Positions 23,128 to 31,343 of a stretch of 64,000 nucleotides of DNA are shown in pieces. This DNA is from an uncultured Peptococcaceae bacterium (GTDB taxonomy: Bacteria > Bacillota > Peptococcia > Peptococcales > Peptococcaceae), in assembly GCA_947254645.1 (NCBI GenBank), contig CAMYDW010000004.1:1-64000 (forward strand). The letters are read 5' to 3'. Position 1 is the stretch's first letter. Every line of letters starts with the position of its first letter. A program made the translations under genes and the position numbers. A model generated the notes under the pieces. It made no database searches. It had not been told where the DNA came from and saw only the letters and a program-made list of their open reading frames with translations.

Positions 23128-24573
23128 ATGATGTATAAGGTTTTTGATGATATAGAAATTCCGGAGGGGTCTTTTATCATGAGTGATGGCAAACATTATT
23201 TCGTGCGTGCACGCCATGTGGGGTCTTTGGTGACCTTGGAGCAATTGCGTGGATTGTGTGATGTGGCAGAAAAATATGGCGATGGTCGTTTGCGTTTGGC
23301 AGCACGCCAAAATATCCAAATTTACAACTTGGACTTAGACCATGTTGAAGCTGCCAAGGCGGCCCTCGATGCCATTGATATGCCAGCGATGGGACGCTTT
23401 AGCGATATTTGCATCAATCCAGACAGTGGCTTGGCCATTGGCGAAAGCTTTGATGTGGCACCTTATGCCCAACGCCTTGGCGAATGGGTGCGCAACGCTG
23501 ACGCTGCAAAAATGCTCCCAGGGAAGTTCAAGATGAGTCTATCCTCTAGCGAAATGGATGGGGGCAATGGCAGCTATGGCGATTTGAGCTATTATGCCTT
23601 TGAAAAAGATGGCAAGCGCTATTTCAAGGTCTATGCTGGCGGAAGCCTCGGTGCGATGGCAATGTTGGCGGTTTTGGTGGAAGAAGCCCTGCCAGCAGAA
23701 GATTTCCTTGTGGCAGCAGAAGCAGTGGCGAAAACCTTCTATGCCCTCTTTGAAGGGGTGGACATTGGCAAAAAACGTATGCGCTTTAAAATTCGTGCCC
23801 TTGGGGAGGACGCCTTCAAAGCCCTTTATGCTGAAAAACGTGCCGAAGTGGTGTCAGAAGCCCTGCGCTTCACTCCAGCACCAGCTGCAGAAAAAGCACG
23901 TCCATGGCAAGCAGCGGCAGCAATATCCCATCCTGCCATTCATTCAACACGTTTTGAAGGGATTTATAGCCTTTCCTTGCATACTTTCGATGGCATGATG
24001 ACCGTCAAACAAATGCGTGCCCTTATTGACGCCGTGGCAGGACTGGGCCATGAGGTAGAAATTGCCCTCGATTCCATGCATGGCTTGTGGCTGCGTGATT
24101 TGTCCGGCCCAGAGGCAGAGGCGCTTTTGCCACAATTAGAGCCTGTCCTTGGCGACCAACGCCGAGCTCTGATGGTGAGCTGTCGTGGCAAGGGTGTGTG
24201 TCGTTTTGGATTGGCACATACAGCCACCCTGCTTCATAGATTAAAAACCATTGAAAGCATTGACTTGCCAGAAATTCACATCTCTGGTTGTATGAACTCC
24301 TGTGGCAGACATCAGGTGGCTGCTCTCGGATTCTGGGGCAAAAGTGCTGGTGAAAAAACCACTGAGGATGTTTTTGAAGTGGTGGTCGGCGGACGCTTAC
24401 AAGAAGGGGAAGCGGCACGCATGGCCGTGCCAGTAGGCAAGATTCACACCAAGGATGCCGTTGCCTTTGTCGAAAAGCTGGTGGCGCAAAAGCAAGCAGA
24501 CGCACCAGATATGCCATGGAGCGATTATCTGCTCGCCAATAAATCCATGGTGGAAGCATTATTAGCAGAATAA
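23128..24573 (+). CDS. Siroheme [4Fe-4S] nitrite/sulfite reductase family protein
   Basis: A 481-aa single-subunit reductase. Two ferredoxin-like half-domains (about residues 1-70 and 285-345) flank and alternate with siroheme-binding domains. The first half shows KYGDGRLRLAARQNIQIYNL and the substrate-side basic residues. The cluster ligands are MVSCRGKGVCRFG (C-x5-C) and ISGCMNSCGRH (C-x3-C). It should carry out six-electron reduction of nitrite or sulfite with ferredoxin-type donors. Which substrate is used cannot be told. GAGGTGG precedes ATG 23128; a GTG at 23119 lies within that ribosome site. The tex gene follows 7 bp downstream. Confidence 0.87.
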   Translation: MMYKVFDDIEIPEGSFIMSDGKHYFVRARHVGSLVTLEQLRGLCDVAEKYGDGRLRLAARQNIQIYNLDLDHVEAAKAALDAIDMPAMGRFSDICINPDSGLAIGESFDVAPYAQRLGEWVRNADAAKMLPGKFKMSLSSSEMDGGNGSYGDLSYYAFEKDGKRYFKVYAGGSLGAMAMLAVLVEEALPAEDFLVAAEAVAKTFYALFEGVDIGKKRMRFKIRALGEDAFKALYAEKRAEVVSEALRFTPAPAAEKARPWQAAAAISHPAIHSTRFEGIYSLSLHTFDGMMTVKQMRALIDAVAGLGHEVEIALDSMHGLWLRDLSGPEAEALLPQLEPVLGDQRRALMVSCRGKGVCRFGLAHTATLLHRLKTIESIDLPEIHISGCMNSCGRHQVAALGFWGKSAGEKTTEDVFEVVVGGRLQEGEAARMAVPVGKIHTKDAVAFVEKLVAQKQADAPDMPWSDYLLANKSMVEALLAE

Positions 24574-24580
24574 GGAGAGA

Positions 24581-26728
24581 ATGGTTTTGACGATAGAAGC
24601 ACGTCTACAAAAAGAATTTCAACTCACAGAAAAACAGGTCGCAAACACCATTGCCTTATTAGACGAAGGCAATACCGTGCCCTTTATTGCACGTTATCGT
24701 AAGGAAGAAACAGGGCAGCTAGACGACCAAGTCTTGCGTGCCTTTGAGGACACATTAGGGGCTTATCGCAAGCTAGAGGAGCGTCGCAGTGACGTTCTGC
24801 GCTTGATTGATGAGCAAGGCAAGCTGACTGATGAGCTGCGGGTGGCGATTGCCCAAGCGGAAACCGCCACGGCCCTAGACGATTTGTATCGCCCTTATCG
24901 ACCAAAGCGCAAAACCCGTGCCAGCATGGCGATTGCCCGTGGCTTATCCCCTTTGGTGGAGGCATGGCTGGCAGGGGCGAGCCAAGAGGATTTGCTCGCT
25001 CAAGCCAATGGGCTTGCCAACGCCAATGAGGATCTCAAGGACGCTATAGATGCCCTGCAAGGGGCCGCCGACATCATGGCGGAAATGCTTTCCGATGATG
25101 CCGAGGTGCGTCAATATCTGCGTCAATTCTTGGCACGCACTGGCATCATCGAAACCAAGGCGGGCAAAAGCCCAGACCCTATCTATGACAATTATCTCGA
25201 TTATAGTGAGCCCTTACATAAAATGGCAGCCCATCGCATTTTAGCGGTCAATCGTGCAGAACGTGCCGATGCTTTGAGTGTGACCTTGGATGCTGATGAA
25301 GAAAGGGCCGTCATCTATCTTTACAGACATATTTACAAAAAAGGGATGCAGCTCCAAGACCGTTTGCAGGACATGGCACGTGATGCCTACAAACGTTTGC
25401 TCAAGCCTTCTCTTGAAAAAGAAGTGCGCAAAGAACGCACCGAATGGGCAGAAGAACAATCCATTGTGCTCTTTCAAAAGAACTTGCGTGAATTGCTCCT
25501 GCAGGCTCCTGTGCGTGACCATGTGGTGCTTGGCTTTGACCCAGGCTTTGCCAATGGTTGCAAAATCGCCGTGGTGGATGCCACTGGCAATGTCTTAGAA
25601 ACCATTGTCACCTATCCCTTCAAGGGCAAAGGTGGCGAAGCGGCGGCCAAAGAAACGGTACGCCGTTTGATTGATACCCATCATGTGACCTTGATTGCCA
25701 TTGGCAACGGCACCGCTTCTCGTGAAAGCGAGCGTCTGATTGCTGATATTCTCCAAGGGAACAACGATGGCTGTGGCTGGTACATTGTCAGTGAAGCAGG
25801 GGCCTCAGTGTATTCCGCTTCTCCCTTGGCAACCGAAGAATTTCCAGATCTTGATGCCACCCTGCGTTCAGCAGTGTCTATTGCACGCCGTGTGCAAGAC
25901 CCTTTGGCAGAGCTGGTAAAGATTGACCCACGCTCCATCGGTGTTGGCCAATATCAGCACGACCTCGACCAAAAGAAATTGAGCCATGCCCTCGATGGCG
26001 TGGTAGAGGATTGCGTCAACCATGTCGGTGTGGACTTAAATACCGCCTCTGTCTCCCTTCTTTCTCATGTGGCAGGCGTGAGCAATACCTTGGCAAAGAA
26101 CATCGTTGCCTATCGTGACAAGGAAGGAAACTTCCGTACCAGAAAGGCCTTACTCAAGGTGCCAAAGCTGGGTCCGAAAGCCTTTGAGCAATGTGCAGGC
26201 TTTTTGCGTATTGCCGATGGCGATGAGCTCCTAGACAATACCCAAGTGCATCCAGAACGCTACGAAAGCGTGCGCACCATGGCAAAGCTGTTCGATTGTC
26301 CACCCTCCCCAGCCTTGGCAGAGAAAGCACGCAGTGAGATGGACATGACCGCCTTGGCGGCACAGCTTGACCTTGGCAGAGCCACCCTAGAGGATATCCT
26401 CAATGCCTTACAAAAGCCTGGCCGTGACCCTCGTGAGGACCTGCCACAGCCTGTCTTGCGCCATGATTTATTGGCCATTGAGGATTTGGAAGTGGGTATG
26501 GAGCTTAGTGGCACCGTCACCAATATCGCTGCATTTGGCGCCTTTGTGGATATTGGCCTGCATGAAAATGGTTTGGTACACGTTTCTCAACTGTCCAATC
26601 AATTCATCAAGGACCCCATGGAAGCCGTGAAGGTGGGGCAGATTGTCAACGTTCGAGTCATCACCCTAGACCTTCAACGCAAACGCATCGGCTTGTCGAT
26701 GAAGGACCTAGAGCAAGTGCAAGCATAA
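24581..26728 (+). CDS. tex: Tex family RNA-binding S1 protein
   Basis: A 715-aa protein. The order is an N-terminal helical Tex domain (EGNTVPFIARYRKEETGQLDD, residues 29-49; LDDLYRPYRPKRKTRA near 100), a YqgF/RNase-H-like domain (VLGFDPGFANGCKIAVVD, about 315-450), a helix-hairpin-helix pair (NTASVSLLSHVAGVSNTLAKNIVAYRD and LLKVPKLGPKAFEQCAGFLRI) and a C-terminal S1 domain (about 640-712). It is a conserved nucleic-acid-binding factor affecting transcription. TTG at 24587 is a possible alternative start, since AAGGAG is closer to ideal spacing for it than for ATG 24581. It probably shares a transcript with the reductase. Confidence 0.95.
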   Translation: MVLTIEARLQKEFQLTEKQVANTIALLDEGNTVPFIARYRKEETGQLDDQVLRAFEDTLGAYRKLEERRSDVLRLIDEQGKLTDELRVAIAQAETATALDDLYRPYRPKRKTRASMAIARGLSPLVEAWLAGASQEDLLAQANGLANANEDLKDAIDALQGAADIMAEMLSDDAEVRQYLRQFLARTGIIETKAGKSPDPIYDNYLDYSEPLHKMAAHRILAVNRAERADALSVTLDADEERAVIYLYRHIYKKGMQLQDRLQDMARDAYKRLLKPSLEKEVRKERTEWAEEQSIVLFQKNLRELLLQAPVRDHVVLGFDPGFANGCKIAVVDATGNVLETIVTYPFKGKGGEAAAKETVRRLIDTHHVTLIAIGNGTASRESERLIADILQGNNDGCGWYIVSEAGASVYSASPLATEEFPDLDATLRSAVSIARRVQDPLAELVKIDPRSIGVGQYQHDLDQKKLSHALDGVVEDCVNHVGVDLNTASVSLLSHVAGVSNTLAKNIVAYRDKEGNFRTRKALLKVPKLGPKAFEQCAGFLRIADGDELLDNTQVHPERYESVRTMAKLFDCPPSPALAEKARSEMDMTALAAQLDLGRATLEDILNALQKPGRDPREDLPQPVLRHDLLAIEDLEVGMELSGTVTNIAAFGAFVDIGLHENGLVHVSQLSNQFIKDPMEAVKVGQIVNVRVITLDLQRKRIGLSMKDLEQVQA

Positions 26729-26734
26729 GCATAT

Positions 26735-26767
26735 AAAAAAAGCCAGCGTCTCATGCGCTGGCTTTTT
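26735..26767. terminator. Bidirectional terminator after tex
   Basis: Stem AGCCAGCG / CGCTGGCT flanked by A7 and T5. It is convergent with the stalk-domain gene. Confidence 0.88.
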
Positions 26768-26772
26768 GTGTG

Positions 26773-28053
26773 TTATTTTCTCGTGAATAATACAGAATCT
26801 GTCAGACCTTGGCTATTGGCAATGGCACTGACATTGTAGCCAATCACTTCAGCCACAAAACGAATCGGCACCATGGTGCGGCCATCCTCATTGATGTATG
26901 GCACGACGTCCATTTGGTAAACCTTGCCATTGACGGCATAGCGGTTGTAGCCTACCGACATGGTCAAGGTGCTATTGTTGCCAAAATAAGTGGTAATGGT
27001 GCGAATCTTGTCATTGTATTCAATGCGTGCCCCTAAAAGCTCCCCAATGGCACGATAGGGCACATAGGTACGGTTGTTGCGAATGGTGGCAGCAGTGTCA
27101 ATGGTGACAGTGCGCCCATCGACATTCATGGTGCGGCTGCCAATTTTAAAACGCACCCGTTCTGGCTTGTACAGATAGCTCTTGAGTGGAATGGTCACTG
27201 CTTTTTCAGTGGTACCCTCTCGTACATAAAGAATATCGTTGGCACCGACCACCCCTTGCAAGGACAGATGCACCACCCCATTGGCATCGGTGTACAGTGG
27301 GGTTTGCGACAGTGCTAGTTTTTTGTTGCTGCTAGAGGCATACACAGGCACCCCTGCCCCAACAGACAGCCCATTGCTACGGAGCATAGTGAGTTGGATG
27401 TCAGATGGCACACTGCCACTGGCATCGACATCAATGTGCTGGTCTTGAATAGCCTTGTCCCGTGGGTTTGTGACTACAAAGGAATTGACAGCAATGCCGT
27501 GGATTCTTGTGGAGACCACCATCATACCAATATCACGTGCTGGTGTTGGGTTGACCACCACACGCTTGTTGCTTGCACCAGTCAGCTCAAAAGGCCAGTA
27601 GTCGGCAATATTTGCTGGGACAATAGGCCCACTTGGCATATAAAGGGCGTGTAAATCATAGGTGCCTGCCACAGTGAGCTTAAGATTGAATTGCTGTGGG
27701 GTTTGCATGGCACGAGCATCCATAATCAGTACCCCTTGGCGCTCGGTCTGATGCACATAGACCCCATTTGGTAGGGAAATTGGCACCACATCAAGGGCAT
27801 TAGACACCACCCCTGTACTGTCTGTCGCCCAAAGATAGAGCTTGCCAGTCGGGGGCGCCTGCAACGGCCTACCAGTAGTGGTTGTAAATTGTAAGGTCAC
27901 AGGAAAGCTCTCATAAGGGTCGACCATTGTTTGGGCTGGCACGCCAATAGTGGAACGTGTGAGGGCCACCTCCTCTGCTGGTGCATCTGCAGCAAAGGCT
28001 GCCATCGGCAAGAGTAGCAAGCAAAGCATCAATGGGAATAATCGTTTCAACAT
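26773..28053 (-). CDS. Secreted stalk-domain protein
   Basis: A 426-aa exported protein. The signal peptide MLKRLFPLMLCLLLLPMAAFA precedes an Ig-like, beta-rich region (about 25-300) containing DANGVVHLSLQGVVGANDI, typical of a bacterial Ig-like fold. A C-terminal two-unit stalk domain follows (about 310-426: TIDTAATIRNNRTYVPYRAIGELLGARIEY and VYQMDVVPYINEDGRTMVPIRFVAEVIGY). The architecture parallels the protein at 11032: unknown surface domain first, stalk last. AAAGGAG precedes the ATG. Single gene. Confidence 0.87.
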   Translation of the reverse strand: MLKRLFPLMLCLLLLPMAAFAADAPAEEVALTRSTIGVPAQTMVDPYESFPVTLQFTTTTGRPLQAPPTGKLYLWATDSTGVVSNALDVVPISLPNGVYVHQTERQGVLIMDARAMQTPQQFNLKLTVAGTYDLHALYMPSGPIVPANIADYWPFELTGASNKRVVVNPTPARDIGMMVVSTRIHGIAVNSFVVTNPRDKAIQDQHIDVDASGSVPSDIQLTMLRSNGLSVGAGVPVYASSSNKKLALSQTPLYTDANGVVHLSLQGVVGANDILYVREGTTEKAVTIPLKSYLYKPERVRFKIGSRTMNVDGRTVTIDTAATIRNNRTYVPYRAIGELLGARIEYNDKIRTITTYFGNNSTLTMSVGYNRYAVNGKVYQMDVVPYINEDGRTMVPIRFVAEVIGYNVSAIANSQGLTDSVLFTRK

Positions 28054-28136
28054 CCCTTCATCTCCTTTGTTGATGTAAATGGATTGCTTTTATTTTAACA
28101 AAAACCGATGGGAGATGTGTTGCAATTAGGTGACAA

Positions 28137-28167
28137 AGAAAAAAGGCCTTGCCAGGGCAAGACCTTT
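28137..28167 (-). terminator. Terminator of the DUF988 queT gene
   Basis: Minus strand AAAGGTCTTGCC / GGCAAGGCCTTT followed by T6, with one G-U pair. Confidence 0.85.
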
Positions 28168-28173
28168 GGGACC

Positions 28174-28686
28174 TTAGTGTGTGTTTGAATGCTCGAATAA
28201 ATCGCTATGAAAAAGGGCCACGCTATGACGCTTAAGGGCATAGTAAAGCACCAAGCCCAAAACCCCACAGGCCATCACTTCGCCAATGCCAACGGTGAGC
28301 ATCATCAAAGGAATTGGCAAGGTAATCGCATAAGCATAACGTAAAATTAATGGCACAATGAGGGTATTTGCCACAATCGGTGGCAGTGGGAACAAGAGTG
28401 GCTTTGCGTGGCGTAGACGATGGGTGCCCCATGCGCCAATCAAGGTTGCCAAGCTGCCAAAAAGGATATCAGGCATCGCCGCTCCGCCAATGATATTAGA
28501 GAGGAAGCAGCCAACAAACAAGCCAGGAATCGCCGCTGGGGTAAAAACAGGCAGAATCGTCAGCGCCTCAGAAATGCGAAGCTGCACCTGTCCATAGGAA
28601 ATCGGTGCAAAGGCAAGGGTCAGTGCCACATACAAGGCAGCAATCATCGCTGCTTGTGACCAGTATAAGACATTGTTGTGTTTCAT
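28174..28686 (-). CDS. queT: QueT family (DUF988) queuosine-precursor transporter
   Basis: A 170-aa membrane protein. Family signature: LTLAFAPISYGQVQLRISEALTILPVFTPAAIPGLFVGCFLSNI (residues 24-67), followed by GSLATLIGAW and three to four more TM segments. DUF988 proteins are ECF S components, commonly placed behind preQ1 riboswitches and thought to import preQ1 or preQ0. Here the leader contains a preQ1-I-like fold that overlaps the ribosome site, supporting the same role. It lies 6 kb from the queK-queL operon, which encodes an unrelated S component. Confidence 0.9.
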   Translation of the reverse strand: MKHNNVLYWSQAAMIAALYVALTLAFAPISYGQVQLRISEALTILPVFTPAAIPGLFVGCFLSNIIGGAAMPDILFGSLATLIGAWGTHRLRHAKPLLFPLPPIVANTLIVPLILRYAYAITLPIPLMMLTVGIGEVMACGVLGLVLYYALKRHSVALFHSDLFEHSNTH

Positions 28687-28695
28687 TTTCTATAC

Positions 28696-28740
28696 GCTCC
28701 TTTAGTTTTGTTTAGTGTGAGGAAGGTCTCGAACTCACAG
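28696..28740 (-). promoter_or_regulatory. PreQ1-I-like riboswitch (translational type)
   Basis: Minus strand P1 TGTGAG (28739-28734) pairs with CTCACA (28721-28716). The loop is TTCGAGACCTTC. The A-rich tail AAACAAAACTAAAGGAG (about 28714-28696) includes the ribosome site AAGGAG, as in the Thermoanaerobacter translational preQ1 switch. Loop AG can pair with tail CU. The core is less complete than the copy at 19688, but the QueT gene downstream supports it. Confidence 0.62.
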
Positions 28741-28756
28741 TTATTCAAGCGTTCTC

Positions 28757-28785
28757 AAGATAGCATAGAAGCCTGTCCAGTGCAA
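28757..28785 (-). promoter_or_regulatory. Promoter of the DUF988 queT gene
   Basis: Minus strand TTGCAC (28785-28780), 17-bp spacer, TATCTT (28762-28757) with TG extended -10. Confidence 0.65.
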
Positions 28786-28811
28786 GGATTTTCTTCTGGT
28801 GGAAAATCTCG

Positions 28812-28832
28812 TATAATAGTATGTAGATACTA
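28812..28832 (+). promoter_or_regulatory. -10 element and adjoining inverted repeat before the PNPOx gene
   Basis: TATAAT (28812-28817) is followed by TAGTAT-GTAG-ATACTA (28817-28832), which would overlap the start point as an operator could. The -35 is weak. Confidence 0.4.
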
Positions 28833-28855
28833 ACTAAATAAACAGAGGTGATTCT

Positions 28856-29380
28856 ATGAACGAAAAAGCATTTGACCAAGCCGCTCAATTTTGGGTGGAA
28901 AAGCAAGCGCCAGAAACCACGCTGCCAGAGGCAGAGGTGCGTGCCTTGGCAGAGCGCATCATTACCAGCCACGACACCTGCGCCCTTGCCACGGCTGTGG
29001 GGGACTTTGTGCGCTGTACCCCTATTGAATACACCTATCATGATGGTGTGTTTTGGATTTTTTCAGAAGGGGGCATGAAATTCAAAGCCCTCAAGGAGAA
29101 TAAAAACGTCTCCATCGCCATCTTCGATGCCTTTAATGGCTTTGCCAATATCAAGAGCATTCAGCTGGCAGGAGTGGCTGAATTGGTGGAACCCTTTTCA
29201 GAGGCCTATGTGGCCGCTGCAGAACGCCGTCACATCTCCTTGGCACGTTTACAGAAAATGCCATCCCCGATGCACCTGCTAAAAATCACACCGACCCTCA
29301 TCGAGGTCCTCGATTTTTCCTTGAGAAACCAAGGCTACAACCCTCGCCAGCAATGGCAGGTGACAGCCCCTGAGCATTAA
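28856..29380 (+). CDS. Pyridoxamine 5'-phosphate oxidase-like flavin-binding protein
   Basis: A 174-aa split-barrel protein. CALATAVGDFVRCTPIEYTYHDGVFWIFSEGGMKFKALKENKNVSIAIFD shows the standard first strands of PNPOx-like domains, with the flavin-phosphate-binding K/R region around KFKALKENKNV. An N-terminal extension of about 35 residues precedes the barrel. It probably binds FMN, F420 or heme and reduces a small molecule. True PNPOx activity is doubtful because the C-terminal PLP-binding segment is absent. Single gene. Confidence 0.82.
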   Translation: MNEKAFDQAAQFWVEKQAPETTLPEAEVRALAERIITSHDTCALATAVGDFVRCTPIEYTYHDGVFWIFSEGGMKFKALKENKNVSIAIFDAFNGFANIKSIQLAGVAELVEPFSEAYVAAAERRHISLARLQKMPSPMHLLKITPTLIEVLDFSLRNQGYNPRQQWQVTAPEH

Positions 29381-29449
29381 GCAAAAAATCATGCGAGGAC
29401 AGGCAGAAAGGTGTATAATCTTCCTAAAGCTTGTATGAGGAGAGAGTGT

Positions 29450-29740
29450 ATGACCATCATTGAACAACTGGATGCAGTGCGTGCCTTGGCAAAGGAAGAT
29501 GTGTCCTTGCGGATGCGGCTATTGGCAACTCGTGAGGAAGTGGGCGCCATCGACAAATTCTGCGCCATCGTCCACACCCTGGGCTATGACATCGACCCTG
29601 TGGCCCTTATATTTGCAGGGGAGGATAGCTATGCCGCCATGCGCCGTGCCACCAATGGCGGTGGCGAAAATTCCCCTATGCTAGAAGGGGAAGACGATTA
29701 TTACGACTTATTGATGTGTGACTTGGCTTGTATGAAGTAG
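29450..29740 (+). CDS. Nif11-like small protein, possible RiPP-precursor relative
   Basis: A 96-aa acidic protein. Residues 1-70 form two predicted helices (MTIIEQLDAVRALAKEDVSLRMRLLATREE and AIDKFCAIVHTLGYDIDPVALIFAGED), recalling the Nif11 leader layout, in which a short helix-rich leader ends LGYDI/LGFDF. A Gly-rich break NGGGENSP (residues 71-78) separates a strongly acidic tail with two late Cys (LLMCDLACMK). I recall similar lone proteins in Clostridia, but no maturation genes are adjacent. GGAGAG precedes ATG 29450, a TATAAT lies at 29414, and a terminator follows. Confidence 0.5.
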   Translation: MTIIEQLDAVRALAKEDVSLRMRLLATREEVGAIDKFCAIVHTLGYDIDPVALIFAGEDSYAAMRRATNGGGENSPMLEGEDDYYDLLMCDLACMK

Positions 29741-29743
29741 CTA

Positions 29744-29778
29744 CAAAAAAAGACCTCTATGATAGAGGTCTTTTTTTT
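29744..29778. terminator. Bidirectional terminator
   Basis: Stem AAAGACCTCTAT / ATAGAGGTCTTT, A and T runs on both sides. Confidence 0.9.
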
Positions 29779-29780
29779 AT

Positions 29781-31103
29781 TTAGCTAAGCTGTTCAATGA
29801 AAATTGTGGTTTTGTCTTTATTGAGGGCATTTTTGCCGTAGCCCGATAAACGGAACTGGTGATTTCCAATGGTAATCGTGCCAGCAAAATAGCCTTCGTC
29901 CATCCCATAGAAGGTGTAGCCAGAAGCGTTGCCTGGGGCTTCGCCTACTTCAAGAGGGGTTTTGAGAATCGCCGAAAGATCTTCCACCGTTAAGGTTTGT
30001 GGGGCATTGGCAATCACAAAGCCGAGGTCTGCCCACACCACCCCTGTGGCAATGGCGCTGTTGCTTGGGAAGGTCGGCATATTTGGAATTTCCAATTTGT
30101 AGTCCTTCTTTTCCTCTTTTTCCTTGTCCTTTTCAGATGGGGTGGTGTTGTTAGTATTGTTGTTGTTGTTGTTATTTGCAGGTGGCGGGGTTTGTGGCGT
30201 AGTGGTATCGCCGTGGGTGTTGTTGCCTTCACTAGGAGTGGTGTTGCCATTAGTGAGCTTGACAATCTTATATTCCTCTTGGCCTTCTTTAGCGAGGGGC
30301 ACCGTATTGCCAGTAAACTGCACGGCAAAGTTGCCACCAGGGCCTCTAAAGACAATATATTGGGTGTCGCTGATGACAGACACGGCACCAGGCCCATACA
30401 TCCCAGCCAGCTCCCCATAGCTTCTGCCCACAATATCAAAAGCATCCTTGTTCACATGGAGATTTTTGGCAGGGGTGCCATCTTGGCCAATACGACCAGC
30501 CACATAGCCCTTGGCAAAGAGTGGCTTTTTCACCAATCGCCCATCGGCATCGGCACTGTTTTGTAATTTCAAACGATCTGGCCCTTCAAGGGTAAAGAAA
30601 TAACGGTCGCTCTCGCTGGTGAGCACATACTGATTGTCCTTAAAGCGTATTTCATAGACGGCTTCGCCGCTTTTCCAGCGATAATGGTCGGCACCAATTT
30701 TTTCGATGGTGATGCCTTCATTATAATGACGCCAATGGCCAACAATCGTGTCTGCCACAACGCCATCCTCTGGAGAAACGATGTCTGCCTTTTCAATATT
30801 GCTGTTTGCATCGTTCTTTTGGACAGCCGCATCACCAAAAAAATGCTGTAGGGCGAAAATCCCAATCACCAATGCCAAGAGAACCCCACAGGCAAGGGCA
30901 ATGAGCTTCTTATTTCGAGGGGAGGTGGAGGCAAGGGCAGTCGATTCCTCGTGCGCAGGCGTTTCTGCCGCCTCTCCTATAATCAACGTTTCGTCGCCAT
31001 CAGCGGGAGGCTTCGTAGAGGGCAGGTCATCCACCAATTGCTTCCCACATTTGACACAAAAAAGTCCGTTCTGATTTTCTGCTTGGCAGTGTGGACATTG
31101 CAT
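29781..31103 (-). CDS. Zinc-ribbon membrane protein with extracellular repeats of unknown role
   Basis: A 440-aa protein. An N-terminal zinc ribbon (CPHC at 3-6, CVKC at 16-19) lies in the cytoplasm. One TM helix (about 66-86, LIALACGVLLALVIGIFALQHFF) follows, so the rest is outside. The external part has a beta-rich domain with repeated strand pairs (GHWRHYNEGITIEKIGADHYRW), a Thr/Pro/Asn-rich linker (about 270-325, with a run of seven Asn), and a final beta domain. The layout resembles YvbJ-type zinc-ribbon proteins. No enzymatic motif is seen. Single gene, ATG 31103. Confidence 0.75.
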   Translation of the reverse strand: MQCPHCQAENQNGLFCVKCGKQLVDDLPSTKPPADGDETLIIGEAAETPAHEESTALASTSPRNKKLIALACGVLLALVIGIFALQHFFGDAAVQKNDANSNIEKADIVSPEDGVVADTIVGHWRHYNEGITIEKIGADHYRWKSGEAVYEIRFKDNQYVLTSESDRYFFTLEGPDRLKLQNSADADGRLVKKPLFAKGYVAGRIGQDGTPAKNLHVNKDAFDIVGRSYGELAGMYGPGAVSVISDTQYIVFRGPGGNFAVQFTGNTVPLAKEGQEEYKIVKLTNGNTTPSEGNNTHGDTTTPQTPPPANNNNNNNTNNTTPSEKDKEKEEKKDYKLEIPNMPTFPSNSAIATGVVWADLGFVIANAPQTLTVEDLSAILKTPLEVGEAPGNASGYTFYGMDEGYFAGTITIGNHQFRLSGYGKNALNKDKTTIFIEQLS

Positions 31104-31230
31104 GAAACAACGCTCCTTTTCTTAAAAATTTTCTAAAATTATTATCTCAAATGGACACCCTGATTTCAAGAGAGGAAATTTTTCAACAGCGCCATTTTGC
31201 TTCTGCTGAGTAAAGAACGCTGTTTCCCAT

Positions 31231-31290
31231 AAAGAAAACACCTCCGTTAAATTCATTTTACAACGAATTTAACGGAGGTGTTTTTTCTTT
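31231..31290. terminator. Very strong bidirectional terminator
   Basis: Perfect 20-bp stem, AAAACACCTCCGTTAAATTC (31235-31254) with its complement at 31265-31284, loop of 10, T-rich on either strand. It probably ends icd transcription on the minus strand. Confidence 0.9.
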
Positions 31291-31310
31291 ATCTCACTAT
31301 TTGGGGTCAG

Positions 31311-31336
31311 CGCCTTGAGTGGCAAGGCGTTTTTTT
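31311..31336 (+). terminator. Plus-oriented intrinsic terminator without an obvious gene
   Basis: Stem CGCCTTG / CAAGGCG, then T7 on the plus strand only. It sits directly after the icd stop on the other strand. No plus-strand gene between 31104 and 31310 accounts for it. Confidence 0.6.
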
Positions 31337-31343
31337 GTAAAGC

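Noticed and set aside
30124..30566. Plus-strand open frames with long Val/Leu runs
   Set aside because: They are the antisense of the Asn/Thr-rich linker of the zinc-ribbon protein; no ribosome site or recognisable family.
31151..31213. A 20-codon plus-strand frame beginning at ATG in the gap between the zinc-ribbon gene and icd
   Set aside because: No ribosome site and no recognisable peptide; too short to support.
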